Source of the DNA: an uncultured Chitinophaga sp.
Lineage (GTDB): Bacteria > Bacteroidota > Bacteroidia > Chitinophagales > Chitinophagaceae
Direction of reading: 5' to 3'
Length of the DNA: 64,000 bases
Assembly: GCF_937898475.1 (NCBI RefSeq)
Contig: NZ_CALEJS010000029.1
Coordinates: 1 to 64,000 of the forward strand
A model generated the notes under the pieces. That model did not search any database, was not told where the DNA came from, and worked only from the letters and a program-made list of their open reading frames with translations. A program made the position numbers and the translations under genes. Of the stretch, positions 58,849 to 64,000 are shown piece by piece; within the stretch, counting starts at the first letter, position 1, and each line of letters starts with the position of its first letter.

Positions 58849-60627
58849 ATGATGAAATTATACGATAACACACCAACGGTAGACCTGGATGTGTGCAGCA
58901 CTGCCACCGGCAGTACGGTGATCTACGTAGGCGTGGTGCAGGACCTGAAAGTGAAGCTCACGAACAGAACAGGAAAAGAGATTACATTCAGTGCCGGTGA
59001 TCATGCGTCCTGTTTTGAAATTGTGCTGCCATCTTTCTATACCAGCGCGGAGATCAGCCGGATGTCCGTAACAGACCTGCCCGGCTGGACCTGTAAGGCA
59101 ACTGACTATACGTTGCAGGTCACGATAGACGCTGCTGCGCAGCAGCCATGGGTCAATGACTCCATCCTGCAGTTTACCATCAAAGGGGCGCAGACCAATG
59201 ACAAGGCGGCGCCGGAAGATATTGCGGTCAATTTCGTGAATATGGCCGGTGACAATATCCCCGGCAGCCAGCATGTTACTTTAACACCGGCCATGCCCCC
59301 GGTAGACGGCAAGGCCGACCTGCGGAAGCTGCTGGATATTTCCCTGGATAACCAGGGCGTAGTATTTGTATCGCCCGGGTATACGGATAAGCTGGCCAAT
59401 AAGCTTTTCCTGAATATCAAGAATAAATCAGGCAGCCCTTTGTTTACGGGTAGCGCCACATCGGGCAGGAACAAAAATGCGGCCATACAGATCTCTTTTG
59501 TTGCCGGTCAGACAACAGGCGCATTGGCTCCGGGGGAACACATTGAACAGATCAGGTGCAGTCCTTATGTGAGCCAGGCATTGTTTGACTGGAGCGCCCG
59601 GCCGGATGAAGACAAGGCTGGGGGCTGGAAGCTGACACCTGCCAATACCAATACGGGTTTGCTGGGTACGGACGAAAATGCGAACGTGTCATTTATGTTC
59701 AGTGATATTGTTACGGCTAACCCCCTGGGATATACGCAGATGATCCTCCGCTTTACCGGTTTCTCAAAAGATGATAAGACGGATTACAATGATTTTGTGC
59801 ACATCCTCAATATCAACAAACAGCCTCCGCCACCAACAAGGGGCATACAGCATTTTTACAGCCAGGAGGCGCTGTTCACCGTGAATGGGCCCGGGCAGCC
59901 GGTCAGCTTCCAGCTGAACTGGTCTATGATCTTTGTGGACAGGATCACGCTGATCACAAACTATATGGGGCATACGCCGTATATCAAGACTTATACCGCC
60001 GGTACCCCGCTGCAATACGACCACTACAAGGTCACTATCCCCAGTGTGGCCCAGAGCATGCCTGTTTTTGTAACCATCCAGGCATACGATGGGAACGGCG
60101 GCTTTTTAAACAGCCTGCAGTTCAGTGTATTTATACAAAGTAATTCCTTTACAGATCCGCGGGATCACCAGGTATACCCGGCCGTAAAGATCGGGAACCA
60201 GCTATGGATGGCCAGGAACCTGGATTACTTCATGGAAGGGAAATCATTTGTGCTTGGGAATAATGCTGCCAACGAGCCCAAATATGGCAGGCTATACTAC
60301 TGGGAGGCCGCTATGCAAAACCTGCCGGATGGCTGGAGGCTGCCTGCTTTGGAAGACTGGCAGAATGTACTGCAGGTATATGGATCGGCTGCAGATGCCT
60401 ATAAGGCAATGACAGGCGCCGGTGGCTTTAATGCGCAGATGGGCGGGGATATGGACAACCTGAAGAGCTTTACCGATGATGCCAACGGGTATTACTGGAC
60501 GAGTACCCGGCAGGATGCTCATAATATCTGCTATGCCAGATTTGACAGCAGCAGCAGGAAGCTGAACCTGCTGAATACCCTTCCCCCGGATTTTGCTTTA
60601 TCCATCAGGTATGTGAAAGATCTCTAG
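58849..60627 (+). CDS. Beta-domain protein with C-terminal FISUMP domain (592 aa)
   Basis: I choose ATG 58849 (MMKLYDNTPTVDLDV). The first 330 residues are beta-sandwich-like, and an Ig-like stretch follows (about 335-425). Residues about 430-592 match the Fibrobacter major-paralogous (FISUMP) domain: DPRDHQVYPAVKIGNQLWMARNLDY, YGRLYYWEAAM, LPDGWRLPALEDWQNVLQVYG, YYWTSTRQD and ALSIRYVKD. FISUMP domains usually sit on exported adhesins, yet no signal peptide is present. Its stop is one base before the glycosyltransferase start. Confidence 0.75.
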   Translation: MMKLYDNTPTVDLDVCSTATGSTVIYVGVVQDLKVKLTNRTGKEITFSAGDHASCFEIVLPSFYTSAEISRMSVTDLPGWTCKATDYTLQVTIDAAAQQPWVNDSILQFTIKGAQTNDKAAPEDIAVNFVNMAGDNIPGSQHVTLTPAMPPVDGKADLRKLLDISLDNQGVVFVSPGYTDKLANKLFLNIKNKSGSPLFTGSATSGRNKNAAIQISFVAGQTTGALAPGEHIEQIRCSPYVSQALFDWSARPDEDKAGGWKLTPANTNTGLLGTDENANVSFMFSDIVTANPLGYTQMILRFTGFSKDDKTDYNDFVHILNINKQPPPPTRGIQHFYSQEALFTVNGPGQPVSFQLNWSMIFVDRITLITNYMGHTPYIKTYTAGTPLQYDHYKVTIPSVAQSMPVFVTIQAYDGNGGFLNSLQFSVFIQSNSFTDPRDHQVYPAVKIGNQLWMARNLDYFMEGKSFVLGNNAANEPKYGRLYYWEAAMQNLPDGWRLPALEDWQNVLQVYGSAADAYKAMTGAGGFNAQMGGDMDNLKSFTDDANGYYWTSTRQDAHNICYARFDSSSRKLNLLNTLPPDFALSIRYVKDL

Positions 60628-60628
60628 C

Positions 60629-61714
60629 ATGGGAACGATTTGTCTTTGTATGATGGTGCGCAACGAGGCGCACGTGATCGAAAGAGCGCTGCAGTCTGTC
60701 AGGCATTTAATTGACTACTGGGTCATTTGCGATACCGGCTCTGAAGACGATACGCCCGCCCGCATTTTACAGGCGATGCAAGGTAAGGCCGGTGAGCTGC
60801 ACCGGGTGCCCTGGGTAAACTTCGGGCATAACCGCACACAGGTGATCGGGTTGGCAAAGCATAAGGCTGACTATGCCCTGATCATGGATGCAGACATGGT
60901 AGCCAATATTCATGCGCCCTTTAAGGAGGGGCTGTGTAAAGACTTTTATGAGATACGGTATGAGGGGGATGTGGATTATACCCAGCCAATGCTGGTGTCA
61001 ACTGCGCATGACTGGAAATATATAGGCGTTACGCATGAGTACATCTTTTCGCCTACTGCCGGAAGCTGGGAGATCCTACAGGAGCTGACGCTCACACATT
61101 TTGCAGACGGCGGTATGAGAAGTGAAAAGCTGGAACGGGATGTAAGACTGCTCACCGCCTCCCTGGAGCAGGATCCGGATAATACCAGGAACATCTTTTA
61201 CCTGGCACAATCCTATAAAGACCTGGATCAGTATGAAGCTGCCATTTACTGGTACCAGCAACGGCTGCGATACGAAGGATGGGCCGAGGAAAGATGGTAT
61301 GCCATGTACCAGCTTGCGAGAATGAAGCAGCTGGCGGGAAGAGACTGGAATGAAGTATTGAGCGGTTACCTGGCTGCCTATGGCGCCCGGCCTTCGCGTT
61401 TGGAGCCGGTATACGAGATAGTGCGGTATTACCGGGATCGACAGGAATTTCATACCGGCTACCTGTTTGCCGCGCATGCAGGACATTCACTGCAATACCC
61501 CGCAGATATGCTGTTCATAGACAGGCCTGTTTACACGTACCTGCTCCAGCTGGAATATGGCGTCTGCGCTTTTGGCGCCGGCAGGATAAGCGAGGCAGTT
61601 AAGGCTTTTAACGAGGTGCTGCTGGTGGATCAGCTGCCGGATTGGGTGATAGCATCGGCAGAAAGGGGGCGGAAAATGGCGCTGGAAAAACTGAGTGTTG
61701 CGGCACATCAATAA
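60629..61714 (+). CDS. GT2 glycosyltransferase with TPR tail (SunS-like architecture)
   Basis: A 361-aa cytosolic enzyme. GT-A nucleotide-binding start ICLCMMVRNEAHVIERALQSV, IDYWVICDTGSEDDT, and the metal-binding DAD (Asp87-Asp89) in LIMDADM. After about 190, TPR-like helices (NIFYLAQSYKDLDQYEAAIYWYQQRL; RWYAMYQLARMKQLAG) bind substrate in related enzymes that glycosylate peptides. It sits between the FISUMP protein and the collagen-like proteins and is probably dedicated to glycosylating one of them in the cytoplasm. Substrate and sugar are not evident from sequence. Confidence 0.75.
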   Translation: MGTICLCMMVRNEAHVIERALQSVRHLIDYWVICDTGSEDDTPARILQAMQGKAGELHRVPWVNFGHNRTQVIGLAKHKADYALIMDADMVANIHAPFKEGLCKDFYEIRYEGDVDYTQPMLVSTAHDWKYIGVTHEYIFSPTAGSWEILQELTLTHFADGGMRSEKLERDVRLLTASLEQDPDNTRNIFYLAQSYKDLDQYEAAIYWYQQRLRYEGWAEERWYAMYQLARMKQLAGRDWNEVLSGYLAAYGARPSRLEPVYEIVRYYRDRQEFHTGYLFAAHAGHSLQYPADMLFIDRPVYTYLLQLEYGVCAFGAGRISEAVKAFNEVLLVDQLPDWVIASAERGRKMALEKLSVAAHQ

Positions 61715-61763
61715 ATAAACACGGCTGCTCAAAGCAAACATCTTTTTACACGTATAAACACTT

Positions 61764-63029
61764 ATGCATCACAAGATGGCAGATAATACATTGCAACCTG
61801 TGCAGCTGGCTGCATTCCTGGACAAGGCATCACAGTTCGGGCATGATACTGCCTTACTGATGAACGGGGAAGAAGCGGTTTCGTTTTTGACGGTGGATGA
61901 TCTTGTACAGATCAGCCGATGGTTTTGTAACGCCGGCGAACAGGAAAAGGCGATGCGCCTGCGAACCTTTTTCAACCCGGCCATCGCAGCCCGCAGCAGG
62001 CTGGGACAGGGCATGCATGACAGGGGCGAAGCATTTGCATTTGCAGGCGCGGCCCTGGAGGAAGGGGATCATTACGGGCTGTCCAGGCATATGCCTTTCC
62101 ATGTAAAGGTGGTATCGGTACTAACAAAGGTGATCAAACGGGATGAAACATGGGATGTGAGTGTAAGGGGAGCCGTGTGGGGCCTGGACGATATGGAGGA
62201 ATTGTATGTAGCGCTGAACATTGGCACTTTGATATTAGCGCCCGGGGCCAGGCTGGTAGTCAGGGGCAATGTTTTTTCCCTGCTGTGCCAGCGGGTGATA
62301 TGTATGCCCGGTGATGGAGACAGCAGTGCGGCTTATCATATCGGGATACTGCCAACGCCTTTCTCCGTAGACTTTGGCTATGGGCCTCACGATGGTGCGC
62401 ATGGAATGGCGGGGCGTAATGGGCGTAACGGTAATAATGGCCGGGAAGCAGTGGTAGAACGAACGCTGCTGGGTTACAGGCTGCAAGCTGAACTGGACCC
62501 TGCAGAGATGAACGGAGAAAACGGCGAAGATGGCGGGCCGGGCCACAACGGGGCGAAAGGCCGCAATGGCGGGATGGCTAAACTGGCGGAGCTGACTTTT
62601 CGCCAGGTGGAAGGAAGGCTGACTGTTTTTACACAAGCCGGAAAAGGAGGGGACGGCGGTAATGGCGGCAACGGCGGCGATGGCGGCAACGGTGGTGTGG
62701 GGGCACCCGGGCATACCCTGATCAGGGGGCTGTTACCACGCGGTGCAAATGGACATGGCGGTAAGGGAGGCGATGGCGGTAAGGGCGGTAACGGAGGCAA
62801 CGGCGGGCTATCCTCCAACATTTATATCACCGTGCCGGAGGCTGACATGCATAAGGTCACCAGGACGGCATTGCCTGCCGAAGCGGGGCGCGGCGGCGCC
62901 GGCGGCAGGGGCGGAAGAGGCGGTATAGGCCCGGATGGAATCAGCGCGGCGCATGGTGATCCCGGCAGCAACGGTATGCCGGGCAGAAGCCGCCCGGCGG
63001 CAGTGATATTGCTTAACGGCCAGGTTTAA
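61764..63029 (+). CDS. Collagen-like/glycine-rich protein 1 (421 aa)
   Basis: The N-terminal 200 residues are globular (helical start LAAFLDKASQFGHDTALLMNGEEAV, then beta strands). From about 205 on, Gly-X-Y triplets alternate with short beta segments: GRN-GRN-GNN, GEN-GED-GGP, GKG-GDG-GNG repeats, and GRG-GAG-GRG. X and Y are mainly Asn, Asp, Lys or Gly rather than Pro, so a polyglycine-II or loose triple-helix rod is more likely than true collagen. No signal peptide. It follows the glycosyltransferase by 49 bases. Confidence 0.75.
   Translation: MHHKMADNTLQPVQLAAFLDKASQFGHDTALLMNGEEAVSFLTVDDLVQISRWFCNAGEQEKAMRLRTFFNPAIAARSRLGQGMHDRGEAFAFAGAALEEGDHYGLSRHMPFHVKVVSVLTKVIKRDETWDVSVRGAVWGLDDMEELYVALNIGTLILAPGARLVVRGNVFSLLCQRVICMPGDGDSSAAYHIGILPTPFSVDFGYGPHDGAHGMAGRNGRNGNNGREAVVERTLLGYRLQAELDPAEMNGENGEDGGPGHNGAKGRNGGMAKLAELTFRQVEGRLTVFTQAGKGGDGGNGGNGGDGGNGGVGAPGHTLIRGLLPRGANGHGGKGGDGGKGGNGGNGGLSSNIYITVPEADMHKVTRTALPAEAGRGGAGGRGGRGGIGPDGISAAHGDPGSNGMPGRSRPAAVILLNGQV
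62640..62810 (+). repeat. GGCGGNAAY-type low-complexity repeats coding Gly-X-Gly
   Basis: Short GC-rich units (GGCGGTAATGGCGGCAACGG and variants) repeat in frame within collagen-like protein 1. A similar block runs from about 63840 to 64000 in the next gene. Such DNA is prone to slippage, so triplet number may vary between strains. Confidence 0.7.
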
Positions 63030-63064
63030 TAGCAGCTAATTTAAAAAATTGAATACGATCAATT

Positions 63065-64000
63065 ATGGCAACTACACTCAACTTTTATGAACGGGCAGAA
63101 CGTTTGGGCCATTCTGTTGAAGCCTTGAAAGGCGGGCAGGCGATCATTTCCTCCCTGATGATCCCTGATATCGACAGATTGAAGGAAGTACTTGGCGGAG
63201 ATGTTACAGAACCGGTATTAAGAGAAAAAAGACTGCGGGATCTTTTTGGCGATAAGCTGGTGTCTCCCGCAGAGGATGACGGCAGCGAAACGGCTATCCT
63301 TAACAGGGTGCAGCGCTTCATTTACGGAAATGATCCTTTATCAGATCTTGACAGGCAGCGGACGAAACATTTGTTCCCATTTGAGGTCAAAGCTGCTTCC
63401 TATCCCGACCAGCGGATTACAGAGAAATGGGATCTGACAGACAAGGGCCCGGTTGTCCTGAATATCGGGAAGCTGACACTGGAGGATGGCGGGTACATCG
63501 TCATTCATAATACCGCGCTTACCTTCTATGCAGATGTCATAGAACGGAATGGCAGCGCCAAAACGCAGAGCATGTATGATATCAATATCCTGGGTGCAAC
63601 GGGCGCCACGGGCTGCACGGGAAGTGCCGGTAATGAGGGTGGCGTAGGAGGACCCGGCGTCAACGGACAGTGCAATGCTGAACCGGGTAAAAGGGGAGAA
63701 ACCGGGCAAAGAGGAGCTACTGGCGGAACCGGGAGTCCAGGTGGAGACGGGCTTCCAAGTCTAGCAGCCTCCATCATGATCGGGAAAAGTATAGGCGGCA
63801 GCACTCAGCAGTTGCACATCATGACCAGGTCGGGTACCGGTGGTGCAGGCGGTATAGGCGGTACCGGTGGAAAAGGAGGCCGGGGCGGCGTTGGCGGCGA
63901 CGGTGTTACCTGTGGTTGCGACGGCACCAATGGCGGGAATGGCGGCAACGGAGGCGATGGCGGAAGAGGCGGCACCGGTGGGAGCGGCGGGAATGGTACG
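63065..64000 (+). CDS. Collagen-like protein 2, 3' end outside the window
   Basis: ATG 63065 (MATTLNFYERAERLGHSVEALKGGQAIISS) and open to the window end (312 codons). The first 175 residues are globular (FIYGNDPLSDLDRQRTKHLFPFEVKAA; YIVIHNTALTFYADVIER). Triplets then run GAT-GAT-GCT-GSA, GVN-GQC, GKR-GET-GQR-GAT, more like bacterial collagen than the previous protein, with an interruption LPSLAASIMIGKSIGGSTQQ, and then GGN-GGN-GGD repeats. Cysteines occur inside the triplet regions (GCTG, GQC, CGCDG). No signal peptide. Same N-terminal role as protein 1 is likely. Confidence 0.75.
   Translation, partial: MATTLNFYERAERLGHSVEALKGGQAIISSLMIPDIDRLKEVLGGDVTEPVLREKRLRDLFGDKLVSPAEDDGSETAILNRVQRFIYGNDPLSDLDRQRTKHLFPFEVKAASYPDQRITEKWDLTDKGPVVLNIGKLTLEDGGYIVIHNTALTFYADVIERNGSAKTQSMYDINILGATGATGCTGSAGNEGGVGGPGVNGQCNAEPGKRGETGQRGATGGTGSPGGDGLPSLAASIMIGKSIGGSTQQLHIMTRSGTGGAGGIGGTGGKGGRGGVGGDGVTCGCDGTNGGNGGNGGDGGRGGTGGSGGNGT

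Noticed and set aside
62640..62810. Possible CRISPR-like array of short repeats
   Set aside because: The units are in-frame coding triplets of variable spacing with no unique spacers; they encode Gly-X-Y sequence.

Overview
The window looks like chromosomal DNA of a Bacteroidota bacterium, most likely Chitinophaga or a close relative (Chitinophagaceae). The evidence is an ECF sigma factor with FecR-type anti-sigma proteins and a SusC-type TonB-dependent receptor, MacB/FtsX permeases of the MLRNYFKIALRNL type, DUF6520 and DUF1080 proteins, NarL-type two-component pairs with HisKA_3 kinases, near-absence of Shine-Dalgarno sequences, and promoters of the Bacteroidota form TTTG-N19-21-TAnnTTTG (best example 28497-28527). 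No rRNA, tRNA, CRISPR array or intact transposase was seen.

Layout. 1-866: end of a small secreted protein, a small membrane protein, and a scrambled junction carrying a glyoxalase (VOC) C-terminal remnant. 877-7574 (minus): an apparent six-gene operon of a C14 caspase, a PEGA-like/helical partner, a ComEC-type metallo-beta-lactamase (MBL) hydrolase, a 74-aa protein, an exported ankyrin protein and an exported M48-like metallopeptidase. 8040-10424: FtsX-type ABC permease with a sigma-54-like promoter. 10425-11555: possible cargo/toxin protein with a GNAT-like core. 11611-14074 (minus): regulatory operon whose histidine kinase appears to have lost about 50 residues around the N-box. 14537-18444: secreted protein, then a TPR protein and a membrane protein that share a short motif. 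18713-24480: regulator-rich, phage/ICE-like accessory region with two Crp-like regulators, two related unknown proteins, a DnaC-like ATPase and a replication-type protein. 24924-32279: sigma/anti-sigma/TonB-receptor locus with incomplete anti-sigma copies and no SusD. 32394-36826: ordinary metabolic genes (AhpD-like, DUF1080, RhlE-type helicase, serine hydrolase).

36924-45573: a second protease-centred cluster. It has a promoter overlapped by a perfect dyad, a 43-aa Cys-containing protein, three unknown proteins and a convergent clostripain-type (C11) protease, whose start codon overlaps that of a propeller-type sensor kinase. The response regulator and a DUF3095 cyclase-like protein follow. 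45854-64000 (running off the window): one very tight plus-strand operon with a second MBL hydrolase, a giant 1625-aa beta-rich protein, proteins of 472, 309, 1409 and 592 aa (the last with a FISUMP C-terminus), a TPR-containing GT2 glycosyltransferase and two collagen-like proteins. None of these has a recognisable Sec signal peptide.

The strongest candidates for an undescribed system are the 45854-64000 operon and the caspase/MBL/ankyrin/metallopeptidase operon. Both use an MBL protein with the ComEC-type HxDxDH signature. All functional claims rest on motif reading only; no database search was possible.
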